DNA from: Corallium rubrum
Taxonomy: Eukaryota; Cnidaria; Anthozoa; Scleralcyonacea; Coralliidae
Direction of reading: 5' to 3'
Assembly: GCA_964035015.1 (NCBI GenBank)
Contig: OZ036016.1
Location: forward strand, 195,001-259,000
DNA length: 64,000 nt
Position numbers and translations under genes: made by a program. Each line of letters begins with the position of its first letter. Positions within the stretch are counted from its first letter, which is position 1. This document shows, one piece after another, positions 45,080 to 55,169 of this stretch. The notes under the pieces were generated by a model that was given only the letters and a program-made list of their open reading frames with translations, did no database searches and was not told the DNA's origin.

Positions 45080-46300
45080 TTCTTTAACAAATTAACATAA
45101 AATAAACTGTAAACTTTAAAGTAACAAGTTTTCCTCGCGATCCTCTGAGAACGTCTTGGAACCTGATCCTCTGGTAGATGTTTGTCATCTTGAGGAGGAT
45201 CCGGCTGTGGCTCCATCTCCAGGTTCTGTTCCCTGTTCAGGTAGGACATCCGGTGACGGTTCCGTTGAGCTCCTCTGGCTTGGTTGCACTGTGAGCACGT
45301 GACTGAGGTTTTAGACACCATACCCCTGTGATACGTGGGGGGATTCATTACTAAGGACCCTCTTACCATTCGTCGATTCTTTCTCACTTGACTTTTAAAG
45401 GTCTGTATGATGAGTGACCTTGCATGGGTTTCATGGTGCCTGATCAGTGTTCCCTCTGTCTGCATGTCTGGTATACAAACTTTATCGCCTGCTGACATCT
45501 CTTCTCCTTCTACTGCTCTGTGTCTATGGATGGCTGTAATATGTTTGCATGTTTCTTCTGTATGCAAACTCTTTCTTTGGCAATACTTCATAGTCCGGAA
45601 CGCTGGACTTCATCAACGCTGGACTAGTTCATTTGGATGGCATGGAACTCTAAGCCTGTCTTGACCTTTCTACTCATGCTGAGCTGTGCAAGGGAGTATC
45701 CGTTGTGGAGTGGGGTATTCCGGTAGTTTCAAAGTGCCAAGTACTCAACATTTCATGATCATCTTCATCGTTTCCACAGCCCTTTCTGCTTCCCCGTTGG
45801 ATTGGGGGTAAATTGAAGAGGAGGTGATGTGTTCACTAAATCCCCAAGTAGATGAAAACCTTTTGAATTCAGCTGAGTAGAGCTGTTGTCCATTATCAGT
45901 AATAAGGATGTCGGGGATCCCATGTCGGCTGAAGGCGTTCTTCATCTTCGCTACAGTGTCTACTGTTGTAGCATTCTTGGTCACGGTGTTGATTTCTACG
46001 TCTCGTGAATAGTAATCCACAACAAGAAGGTAGAATTTTCCTTCATATTGGAAGAAATCAACTGCAATTCAAGGCCGGTCTGAGAATTCTGTTCCTTTCA
46101 TGGGCTCTATATATACGTTCTTTGCGATACTTCTCGCACATGGCACAGTTGCGAACCATTCTCTCAACCGAACGTCGCGTGAAATCAGTAGCCACCAGGC
46201 GGACGATGCTGCGTTGTTTCGCGTCTTTGTGACCCCATGGTGCCCGTTGTGCAGGTTTTTTAAAATGTCTGGTCTGAGTTTTGAAGGGACCACAAGTCGT
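45080..46300 (-). pseudogene. Ty3/Gypsy integrase remnant
   Basis: Minus-strand pieces in order: zinc-binding region (46069-46293; NLHNGHHGVTKTRNNA, second Cys of the CxxC lost), core (45745-46020; VDFFQYEGKFYLLVVDYYSR just upstream, LITDNGQQLYS, YPQSNGEAERAV) and C-terminal pieces (45100-45591; AGDKVCIPDMQTEGTLI, then a Pro-rich tail with PRRSQRIARK). At least two frame breaks and a stop separate them. It is a different, older lineage from the element at 50834. No LTRs recognised. Confidence 0.75.
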
Positions 46301-46375
46301 CGTTCTCTCGTTAGTTATATATAGAGCTCACTGCGTTGCGGCAGTAGAATTCATGATTGTGAAATTTGAAGGAAT

Positions 46376-46740
46376 TAAAACCCAACCTCCTCCCCAAACC
46401 TGATCCTAACCCCACCTCTAATACTGACCCTAAACCTAATCACAACCCCACGGCAACACTAAAACCTAACCACAACCCTCCAGCAACCCTAAATCCTAAC
46501 CACAACCCTCCAGCAACCCTAAATCCTAACCACAACCCTCCAGCAACCATAAATCCTAAATCCTAACCACAACCCTCCAGCAACCCTAAATCCTAACCAC
46601 AACCCCAGCAACACTAAATCCTAACCACAACCCTCCGGCAACCCTAAATCCTAAATTCTAAGCACAACCGTCCAGCAACCCTAAATCCTAACCACAACCC
46701 GCCGGGAACTCGAAATCCTAACCACAATCCCCCGGAAAGA
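46376..46740. repeat. Minisatellite, ~30 bp, CCCTAAATCCTAACCACAAC
   Basis: About ten irregular units with CCTCCAGCAA between. It contains CCCTAA words but is not a telomeric (TTAGGG)n array. Confidence 0.9.
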
Positions 46741-46744
46741 AAGG

Positions 46745-47390
46745 TTACCAAAGCGCATGTGCTAAAGAGCGGTGCCATGTGTGGCGTCAAAAACGTCGCT
46801 TGCATTCTCGTTCCCAGCGCCCAGGTCTAGCGTATACGATTCCGTCAGATACCCAGGATTTTAAGCTACCTAATAAATCGTCAGGGCAGTCACTGGCTTG
46901 TCAGGGCTCTGCAATTGGGCTTACCTGCGGAATGCCTCGCTTCACGCTAGAGATCGTCAAAAAACCGCCAAAATAAATCGCGTCAAAAACGTCGCTTCCA
47001 TTCTCAATGCTGCAATGCCAGAGCCCATGACGTTTGTGTGGCTGTGGCATCAATTATTCTGCAAACTTACAAGCAAATTTTAAAGCTGACTGACGAGCTA
47101 TCCACCAGTGGAATGCTCAATGATTTTCTTTACAAACATGATGTCGTCAAAAAGCCTGCCAAATCCTTAGCGTGAAAAACATCGCTTGTATTCTCGCTCC
47201 CAGAGCTTACGTTTCTGTTTCCGTGGCCCACGGTTACCACAAAAATGTGATACGCAGAATATAAAGCTCTAAGAAACAACAATAATTTCAGATCCTTTTG
47301 CGGGATCGATGAAAACTTTGCCAATAAGGGTTACGAAATAATTTAGTTCTCTAGATTAAGTTTAAGGATGCAGATATGCCTTAATAATAT
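46745..47390. other. No gene seen
   Basis: Two related segments (GCGTCAAAAACGTCGCTT at 46780 and 46980, and CGTGAAAAACATCGCTTGTA near 47170) suggest an old duplication of about 190-200 bp. No coding. Confidence 0.4.
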
Positions 47391-47394
47391 CGTT

Positions 47395-47442
47395 ATTATA
47401 CTATTACTATTACTGTTACTGTTACTGTTACTGTTACTGCTG

Positions 47443-47474
<32 letters not shown>

Positions 47475-47575
47475 ACTGCTACTACTACTACTGTTACTAT
47501 TACTGTTACTACTGTTACTGTTGCAATTGCTGTTGCTGTTACTGTTCCTGTTCCTGTTACTATTACTGTGACCGC
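47395..47575. repeat. (CTG/TTACTG)n trinucleotide-type repeat
   Basis: Mixed CTG, TTA and CTA triplets on the plus strand, so Leu (plus) and Ser/Asn (minus) homopolymer frames appear. Confidence 0.95.
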
Positions 47576-47694
47576 CTGTGACCATGACCCTTACTCTTAT
47601 TACTATTACTATTAATTCTAACCCTACACGTGCTTAATCTTCGACTCCTAGCACCACATGTATATGCATGCACCTTTAGTATTTTACTCTGGGC

Positions 47695-47850
47695 TAAAGC
47701 TGGTTTTCCACTAGGCGATTTTTTTCGCGCGAGGCGACTTCCTCTTGTTCGAATTCAACAGATTTCTGATTAGTTCAAGCTCAGAGCTCATGAGACAAAA
47801 GAAAAAGTCGCTTCGCGCGAAAAAAGTCGCCTAGTGGAAAACCGACTTAA
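47695..47850. mobile_element. Element D MITE with TAA duplication
   Basis: Element 47698-47847 (150 bp): AGCTGGTTTTCCACTAGGCG and inverse GGAAAACCGACT; TAA on both sides. Interior GAATTCAACAGATTTCTGAT is inverse to the copy at 32096. Confidence 0.85.
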
Positions 47851-48048
47851 CACCAGATGATTTTACTCGTCAAGGGAAGACCCCTAACCCAAACTAGTAT
47901 GTGGACCTTATATGAAGTAGTCACTAAAGTGTTGTCGTTCAATGTATATATATATATACAGTACAAACTTTCACTGTATAAAGTATTAATGACTGTATTT
48001 ATTGACTTAATTTACACATTACTCTTTAAGCTACATGGTTTTACTTGC

Positions 48049-48307
48049 TACAATCATTGACAAAATTCTTGAAACAAAGCTAACATGAAATGGTTTCATG
48101 TCCCCCCTTCCCCCACTTCAATGTTGTGGAACTCAAAACGTGTGCAATTTGCACTCAGTCACCTGCCATTACATTTAAATGTTCAGAGTATCAACATTGA
48201 AAAGGGGGGACGGGGGATAGCAATCCATGCATGCAAAAAAAGAGGCTTAGCAATTAACATGGCATGATTCACTCGAGTCGTTTCAACTAATTTTGTCAAT
48301 GATTGTA
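48049..48307. mobile_element. TA-flanked MITE, family H copy 2
   Basis: Element 48051-48305 (255 bp) with perfect ends CAATCATTGACAAAATT and its inverse, flanked by TA. Collinear with 18055-18312. Confidence 0.8.
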
Positions 48308-48750
48308 TGTGCACGTGTAGTGCAATCTTTTTATTACATTAAATAAAAACAATTAAAAAACACGGAAGCATAGACTAGACTTCAATAAGAGAGCCCCATA
48401 CTAACAGACAGATACTTTATATGTACATTTTATTTAATTGCCGAGATTTTTTCAAGCCAGGACTTCACTTTAAAACTTTTGTGAATAGCACGAAAATGTT
48501 TCTCGATTATAATTGGCCAAATTCAGTGCAACCTTTTCACTTTTTCCACGTTTGTATAGTGTTTTTAACTTGAAGTCGCTAAAATTTTGTTTGTTTTTGC
48601 TGTACAAGCTGTCGTAAACTTACAAAAATATTTACCTGAAAATTTAACTGACACAATGTAACTTGTAGCGCAACAAGCACTTGTGACACACGTACGGTTT
48701 CACTCGTTCCCAGGTATAAATATCGTAAACAATCTCGGTCTGTCATTTTA
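48308..48750. other. No feature seen
   Basis: AT-rich, unstructured. Confidence 0.4.
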
Positions 48751-48752
48751 GT

Positions 48753-48820
48753 TCTAGTGACTCAATGGTTAGAGCGTCTGGCTAGTATTTGGAAGGTTGT
48801 GGGTCCGAGTGTTGTCTGGA
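48753..48820 (+). repeat. tRNA-like remnant
   Basis: TAGTGACTCAATGGTTAGAG (A-box-like), GGCTAGTATTTGG and GTGGGTCCGAGTG (decayed B box). Arms pair poorly. Confidence 0.4.
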
Positions 48821-48845
48821 GCTCAGAGTTTTCTTAGTTTAACAC

Positions 48846-49531
48846 AGGCCAGGCAGAAGCTGTGGAGAAGTGGAGCGGCTAGGGGGGGGGGGGGGTATGG
48901 GGGCATGCTCCCCCAGAAAATTTTGAATTTTGCATGTCCCAGAAAGGCATTTTCGGAGAGTTCTGAGAGGAATTTGCGAAAAATCAATCGGCAAGACAAC
49001 GGTGATGTTCAGGCACTTAAAGAGAAAATTCACGATAATTTAAGGCATTTGTTGCATTAAGAAAATTTAATTACGGCTTTTTAACCTGCCGGATTCATTT
49101 GCTAATAGAATGTTTAAGCTTCACCTTGGTACGCCGAACTACAAACTGCAGCCTGCAGGCAAAGGTAAAATTGTTGTTTAAAAAACAATAAAAAGAAAAC
49201 AGTCTTCCCACATTAACTAAAACATAAAATAACCTTCATGACGGGAAAAAGCAAAACGCAAGATGACGAGTGGTAAAAAAAACCTCTACCAATTATATAC
49301 AACTCTCTGAGTAAATTAGCCATAATGTTACGCCGGTGAGGTCACGAGAAGGTAAAACTCGCTGCTTAACTAAGTATTCCTTGACAAATCTCATTCTGGA
49401 CTTTGATATCGCTATTTTTATATATTTTTATATATTTTTATGTATTTTTAAAAGTGCTTATGTCAGCAAAAACATTTGACCAAAAATGGGGGGCGTGGCT
49501 ACCCCTGCCGCCCCAGCTCCGCCGGGCCTGT
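48846..49531. mobile_element. Possible hAT-like element (weak)
   Basis: CAGGCCAGGCAGAAGCTGTG at left is similar to the inverse of CAGCTCCGCCGGGCCTG at right; both are followed by G-rich subterminal DNA (G run 48883-48895). TAACA lies outside both ends, shorter than the 8 bp expected. Confidence 0.35.
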
Positions 49532-50140
49532 AACAACCAACTTACGACAGCTTAGACAGTAAAAACAACTTCAAGATCAAAACACTATTCTAACGTAGAA
49601 TAACAAAACTAAGTTAAAGTGAAATGGCAACAAAAATTAAAATTTTCAATTTATGACCTTCTCATAATAAACATAATCGTGATAAAAATATTAATGCCCA
49701 GCATAAAACACGAAATAAAGTCATATTAATATGAATAATATTTATTAAAAGAGTAGAACTAAGGTCAATTAAAAAAATATTTCTGTTTTTCATCGCCGCC
49801 CGCTCCCAAAAATTCGTCCGCCCCAATTTTCTTTTTTTGATCGTCAGTTATCTGTTAGAAGCCCAAAAATTTGGCGCTGTAATGCCTATTGTTGTTAGAA
49901 AAGAGCGGTAAATCATGTTTTTGCTTTTGCTTTTGTTTGTACCGTCGCGCGTGAGCAAAGTACTGGACAGTAATCGTTAGCTATGCAGGCAAAGCGTACG
50001 AAATAGAAAATATCTCAACTTTTAACCCGTTTTCTGTAAGAAAATGCGCTACTAATAAAAATAATAAATAAAAATAAAATCCGCCCACCCGCCTCAATTT
50101 TTTCATAAAGAGTGATGAAAAACAGAAATATTTTTTTAAT
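49532..50140. other. No gene seen
   Basis: A 40-bp segment at 49768-49800 (AAAAATATTTCTGTTTTTCA) recurs inverted at 50112-50140, suggesting a decayed foldback. Confidence 0.45.
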
Positions 50141-50145
50141 TGGCC

Positions 50146-50405
50146 TATTAACGTTTCGTCGCATCGCGCAACATCATCAGAGTGAGATAAAATACAGTAA
50201 AGAATGAATAAATTAGAAACATATGAGTATTATATGAGATCTCGTGTTGTTTATTCTTTTACGTGTCAATGCTGTACTGCATTGTATGTGGACCAAACGG
50301 CACGCCATTTACACACACGAAGCTCAGATCACTTGAGGGTATCTGCTCTTACTGGTAAGAAACGTGCGAAGCCTCCACAGACCAGAATTGGGCTTGTATA
50401 AAAAG
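50146..50405 (+). pseudogene. Penelope-like GIY-YIG endonuclease remnant
   Basis: The frame 50204-50401 reads SRVVYSFTCQCCTALYVDQT then RHLHTRSSDHLRVSALTG. This matches the start of the GIY-YIG endonuclease of Penelope-like retroelements, which nicks the target. The second motif is YVD where YVG or YIG is expected, and the domain ends at a stop after about 65 residues, before the rest of the fold. A hammerhead-like signature lies just upstream on the minus strand (50151-50190). Confidence 0.7.
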
Positions 50406-50524
50406 GCCGATATTAATTTACTCGAATATCTATTATTAGACGATTCATTCTGATAAATTCTTGTTTACTGATAGCTTTTTAAAGTTTTTACTTTAGCTCA
50501 AAACATTTATTGTCACAAAGTAAG

Positions 50525-50760
50525 GGAGCACGGGTGGCGTGTGCTGTTAGGGCGCTGCCTCTCACCAATAGTTAGCCCAGTCGGACGGTTAGTACTTGAA
50601 ATATGGTATAGTAGGTTAATACTGCCAAAACAGAGAACGTAAGTGGTCTAACGTTTCGAGCGAAAGCCCTTCGTCAGAGAGAAACGTAAAGAGTAAAGTT
50701 AGTACTTGGATGGGTGACCGTTTGGGAATAACCCCGTACTCCGCTGGTTAAATATTATAA
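50525..50760 (+). repeat. 5S-like SINE with a 99-bp insertion
   Basis: Matches 5S rRNA around TTAGTACTTGGATGGGTGAC (50699-50718) and carries the upstream GTGCTGTTAGGGCGCTGCCT also seen inverted at 57455. Not a functional 5S gene: it is shorter, diverged and interrupted at 50599-50697. Confidence 0.65.
50588..50708 (-). mobile_element. 99-bp insertion with 11-bp TSD and hammerhead-like core
   Basis: Insert 50599-50697 is bounded by GTTAGTACTTG on both sides (50588-50598, 50698-50708). On the minus strand it reads CUGACGA, an extra A, GGGC/GCUC hairpin, GAAACGUU. Stem III is vestigial. Size and content suggest a solo terminal repeat of a Penelope-type or retrozyme-like element. Confidence 0.55.
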
Positions 50761-50833
50761 AATTACAGTTTGCTGATAGCCGAGTGCTTTCCACGCTTTT
50801 GAAAGTGTTGTATTGCAATGATATGATACCGAC

Positions 50834-51026
50834 TGTAAGGAAATGTAAATATATACGTGAAGTATATTCCCGAATGACCATTACTTACGTAAATAGCTTG
50901 TAAATAGAATATATAAGGGTGTGGGAATCTTAAATAGGCGAATAAAATTGTTAGTTGTGTGCTCTCGCTTGTCGTTTTCTTGATCGGGGTTTCTTGCTGC
51001 TTGGACGTAGATAAGGAAACATTACA
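50834..51026 (+). repeat. 5' LTR (193 bp)
   Basis: Begins TGTAAGGAAATGT, ends AACATTACA. Differs from the 3' LTR at about eight positions including one or two indels. AATAAAA near 50941 may be part of the core promoter/polyA signal. Confidence 0.92.
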
Positions 51027-51030
51027 TTGA

Positions 51031-51045
51031 TGGCAGCGGTGGGAT
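51031..51045 (+). promoter_or_regulatory. Primer binding site, tRNA-Leu type
   Basis: TGGCAGCGGTGGGAT, four bases after the LTR, is complementary to the 3' end of animal tRNA-Leu(AAG) type, whose 3' sequence is ATCCCACCGCTGCCA. Confidence 0.75.
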
Positions 51046-51068
51046 CCCGTTTTTAAACCGTTGGATAC

Positions 51069-52944
51069 ATGGAGACGCGATCTCAAGCAGCGAAGACCAG
51101 AGAAGTCAACGACGAAGAACAAAATACGAGCGTGGATGATTTATCGCTTCCAGAGGAGAATTTCGGGATGTTATACTCGATGTTGCGACAACAAACGGAT
51201 TTGCTAAAGGAACAGAAGTTGATACAGATTGAGCAAGCCGCGTACACGAAGAAGGTGAATGAAGAATTAGGCAGAGCCCTAGAACAGATCAACAAGAGAC
51301 AGGACAGCTGAGAAGTAAACAAAATGCCGGGGAAGCCAATTTGGCTGTCATAAACGAAGACTTGAAAGTGCTTCAGGGCCAGCGTAAGGAGCATTTCGAG
51401 ATTAAAATGGGCATGGACGCAGTGGAGATACAACTGGAACTTTTCGATGAGCGCCTGAGACATTTGCTCAGGTGTCACGGTCTCAGCGATCCCCCAGTCT
51501 GAGTTATCCCCTAAGACCAATTGAGTTGTTATCAACCATACTTTTATCACGTTCTTTTAAACATTTGGTCGCAAGGTAATCAATATTATAAGTCTAAATA
51601 TAAAACGTCTGTAATACGAATGGCAATACCATGCAACTCGTGTAAATAATAGTTCGCTAAGCTTTCGTCTCGCTAAACTCGATACTTCATCAGAGCATCT
51701 AGGATTCTAATAAGAATAAGTAAATTTAATAAGACATAAGTAGTCTTCGATGCTCTGATGAAGTATCGAGTTTAGCGAGACGAAAGCTTAGCGAACTTTT
51801 ATTTACGTGAGTTACATGGTATTGCCATTCGTAATAATCACAGACGTTTTACATTTATACTTATGATATTAATTTCCTTGGGACCAAATGTTTAAAAGAA
51901 CGTGATAAAAGTATGGTTTCCATGATTATACGTATTTTTTGAGTTAGAACAACGATAATATCAATGCAGAAAAGCAGGGGATAACAACTCAGTTGGTCTT
52001 AAAGGATAACTCAGACTGGCTACAGGGCCAGTCGACACCCGAAGCGATACCAAGATAGAGAATGCCCCAAATGGTCGTAGTGTCCCTACGTCATCGAAGA
52101 ATCCCAAACAAAGTCCCGTACGAGACCATAAGCCAGTACAAAGACCAACGCCGTTCGACGGGTCTGTTTCGTGGGAAGCGTATTATGCACAGTTTGATAT
52201 AATAGCGCATATTAACGATTGGGATGAACAGCAAAAGGCTGCCTATCTTGCGAGTAGTCTGAAGGGCCCGGCATTAACTGTTCTGGGAAATTTGCCGGAA
52301 CAGAGTCGGCAAAATATGGAAGTTTTGGAAGCCGCTTTAGCGAATCGTTTTGGAACGAGCCACCAAACGGAGTTATCGAGGGTTAAGTTCAAAACGCGAC
52401 GAATCGCTAGCTGAATTATCTGGTGATATCGAACGGTTGTCCGAGCTTGCCTATCCAGATGCCCCTTCTACGCCTAACAGACGAGGATACCCGCTTAAAA
52501 CATAAGCAAGAAAGACCCAAGACGTTGCAAAAGTTCCTCGAATTGGCAATGGAGTTGGAATCTTTTCAGCTTGCGTCGCGACAGCAGAGATACCGATTTG
52601 CCCGTGAAATAACCTTTCCAGAGCCTAGAAAGAAGCAAGTGGGGGAGGAGGATGGCTGTGACCGAGCAGTTGGTGCGGTATCTGGAGGAAGGGAAGAATT
52701 CAACTCCTCGAAAATGTTGCAGATGATAGAGCGCCTCGAGAAATCTATGGAGAAGTGTATCGCTGGTGTTGTAGCAGCCGTAACAGAACGACGACGACGT
52801 AACAAAGACCGGCGTCGCCCTGATGGTTGTTGGGAGTGCGGAGATCTTGACCAAATAAGAAAAGATTGCCCGAAACGGTCCGATGCCCCGGCTGCAGGAA
52901 CACCTATGAAGAATGAAGAACCTCACTTCGGAAACGGGAGGTAG
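51069..52944 (+). pseudogene. gag (broken)
   Basis: Starts at ATG 51069 (METRSQAAK), open to a stop at 51309-51311. The adjacent frame continues coiled-coil-like sequence (Gln/Glu/Leu-rich) to about 51490, where a 526-bp foldback interrupts. After it, capsid-like sequence (TPFDGSVSWEAYYAQFDII) runs to about 52400, shifts, and the frame 52423-52944 ends with a zinc knuckle at 52828-52869. The knuckle reads CX2CX4QX4C, so the usual His is Gln. Gag forms the particle and binds RNA; this one cannot be made whole. Confidence 0.8.
51494..52019. mobile_element. 526-bp foldback inserted in gag
   Basis: Terminal repeats CCAGTCTGAGTTATCC and inverse; arms match over almost their full length, including AGAACGTGATAAAAGTATGG. 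Each arm contains CTGATGA...GAGACGAAAG, a hammerhead-like core (plus strand near 51757; minus strand near 51693). Layout parallels the foldback at 7820. No clear target duplication. Confidence 0.8.
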
Positions 52945-52952
52945 CTGGGCCC

Positions 52953-53249
52953 ATGGGGCAGGGTCCAGCTATAAGGATGGAATCAAGTGTCCCTGGAGTG
53001 ATTTTTAAGACAGGGAGCATTGGGGGGTTGGTGGATAGTCTTGTGGTACTTGGGTCTATTGAGAACTCTTCGTGTGAGATGGTAATCGATACTGGATCAA
53101 ATATCACCCTGGTTCGACCGGATGTTCTGCGACGCCTTTCCAGTAAAGTGGACGCGGTGAAATTGGAACACGTGGAATGTCTCTTGAAGACGGCGACTGG
53201 AGAAACCGCGACCGTAAGAAGTCGAGGAAAACTTCGCATAAAGATGTGA
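52953..53249 (+). pseudogene. pol: aspartic protease domain
   Basis: Retroelement protease that would cut the Gag-Pol polyprotein. The active-site motif VIDTGSNITLV has DTG at residues 46-48 of this frame (about 53088-53096). It is in a different frame from gag, so pol would need frameshifting. An in-frame TGA at 53247-53249 separates it from the following frame (53259 on), which continues the same reading frame with IENECIIGLDFL, the C-terminal part of the protease fold. Confidence 0.85.
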
Positions 53250-54660
53250 ACCTTTGAGATGTGCCACGACGTGTGGATTGCGGATATTGAAAACGAATGT
53301 ATAATTGGACTTGATTTTCTAATTCCAAACGGATGCTCGGTGGACGTACCTGGAGCGTATCTTAGAGTTGGAAGCGAGGAGATTCCGTTACACCGAATGG
53401 GTGCGCGAGGGAATCCATGTTGCCGTAGGGTCTTTCTCACAGAAACATGCTCGATACCACCACGAAGTGAAGCGATAATTCTCGGGGAATTATGTGGAGA
53501 TCACAGCTCGAGTGATCTGTGGGGGTGCCTTGGTCCAACAAAGAAAGGAAGATTACCAAACGAAGTTTTAGTTGCCCGAACCGTCGTGGACTTGCGTTAC
53601 CCAAACTTGGCCGTTCGTGTTATGAATTTGTCGGACAGTGCGAAAACCATAGTGAAAGGAACAGAAGTGGCTACTTGCGAGACTATCGAAAGCGTTATAA
53701 GGCTGGTGGAGCCGGGTGACTTGGAGAAAAGCAATGGTGGTAATGAGTTACCGCAGCAAGTTAAAGACCTTTATGAACGAAGTTCCGAAGGGTTAAGTGC
53801 TGCCCAGAAAGAAGAGCTGTATTCCCTGCTGGTAGAGTTTCAGGATGTCTTTTCGAAAGGACCACATAACTTGGGAGGAATTTCGCTGACTAAGCATAAG
53901 ATCAACACAGGCGACGCTGATCCCGCGAGACAACAACCAAGAAGGTTGCCACTGAGCGAGAAAGACGAAGCTTTTAGGTCAGTTAAGCAGATGCACGAGC
54001 AGGGCATCATTGAGCCATCTTCGAGTCCTTGGGCTGCTCCAACAGTATTGGTGAGGAAAAAGATGGGACGCTTCGATTCTGCGTGGACTACAGAAGACTC
54101 AACGAAGTAACGAAGGATTCCTATCCACTTCCCCGAATCGACACGATCCTAGATGCATTTTCTGATTCCACGTGGTTTTCAACGCTCGATCTAAAAAGTG
54201 GGTACTGGCAAGTGGAAATGGATGGCGATGACAAGGAGAAAACAGCATTTACTGCAGGAAATGGCCTCTGGCAGTTCACCGTTATGCCATATGGGCTTTG
54301 CAACGCACCGGCTACCTTCGAGCGACTTATGGAGTTGGTGACGGCTAGATTACCGTGGAATCTCTATCTGGTGTACCTGGATGACATTATTGTGCAGGCA
54401 AAAACGTTCGAACTGGAGATTTGTTACCTCCGAGATGTTTTTGGTCGACTCAGAGGCGCTAACTTGAAGTTAAACGCAAAGAAGTGCGAGCGTTTAAAGA
54501 AGCAGGTATTGTACTTGGGACACATTGTCAGTGCTAATGGCATTTCGACGGATCCAGTCAAAATCGAAGCAGTTAAATCGTGGCCCGTTCCTAAGAATAA
54601 GAAGGAGCTTCAACGTTTTTTACGACTTTCTACATATTACCGGAGATTTGGCATTTGAAC
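53250..54660 (+). pseudogene. pol: linker and reverse transcriptase
   Basis: Copies element RNA to DNA. Frame 53259-54110 covers the linker and RT start (LPLSEKDEAF, GIIEPSSSPWAAPTVLV). A one-base loss near 54060 moves the reading into 54029-54658, which holds palm motifs: first Asp in STLDLKSGYW (residue 54), FTVMPYGLCNAP, and YLDD at 116-119. It ends with YYRRF, after which around 30-40 residues (thumb/connection) are missing and the frame changes. Confidence 0.88.
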
Positions 54661-55133
54661 GACTAAAGGGGAATTTGGTTTCTTCGCCAGTACTGACTAC
54701 TGAGTTACCCCCTGACGGAGTGAAGTTTTACCGTAGACACAGATGCCAGCGAAAATTGAATTGGAGCAGTGCTTTCCCAAACACAGAATGGTACCGAGAG
54801 GGTGACAGCCTATTACAGCGGAAAATTAAGTCGAGCTGAACGAAACTATTGCGTCACACGCAAAGAACTGTTGGCGGTGGTTAAGCAATAGAACATTTCC
54901 ATTACTACGTCTATGGTCGGTCGTTTACTGTGAGAACAGACCACGCCTCGTTGAGGTGGTTACTGAACTTCCGCCGTCCTGAAGGCCAAATTGTACGCTG
55001 GTTGAATAAACTACAAGAATATGATTTTAGCGTGGTTCATAGACAAGGAAAGCGCCACAATAACGCGGACGCACTGTCTCGTCGACCTTGCCTGGAGTAC
55101 GATTGTAAATACCGTCTTCGAATGGAAGAGTAA
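54655..55133 (+). pseudogene. pol: RNase H domain, multiply frameshifted
   Basis: Degrades the RNA strand during reverse transcription. Pieces lie in two of the three frames: LAFERLKGNLVSSPVL, then TVDTDASEN with the first catalytic Asp, a TGA, IGAVLSQTQ and ELLAVVKQ, then a shift to RTDHASLRWL and VVHRQGKRHNNADALSRRP. Stops and shifts at about 54655, 54727, 54751 and 54888 break it; a TAA at 55131 separates it from integrase in the same frame. Confidence 0.82.
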
Positions 55134-55169
55134 GATCTTACAGACTCCGCAGCTGGTGAGACAAACCAC

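Noticed and set aside
45407-45664. Plus-strand 85-residue frame
   Set aside because: Shadow of the minus-strand Gypsy C-terminal remnant.
46376-46740. Telomeric repeat
   Set aside because: CCCTAA words occur only within a 30-bp minisatellite unit; there is no (TTAGGG)n run.
47343-47585. Poly-Leu and poly-Ser/Asn frames
   Set aside because: Trinucleotide repeat artefacts on both strands.
51740-51800. Fully active hammerhead in the gag foldback
   Set aside because: Core bases are present, but there is an extra base after CUGAUGA and no real stem III; kept only as a hammerhead-like motif.
52904-53440. Minus-strand 178-residue frame
   Set aside because: Antisense shadow of the Gypsy protease region.
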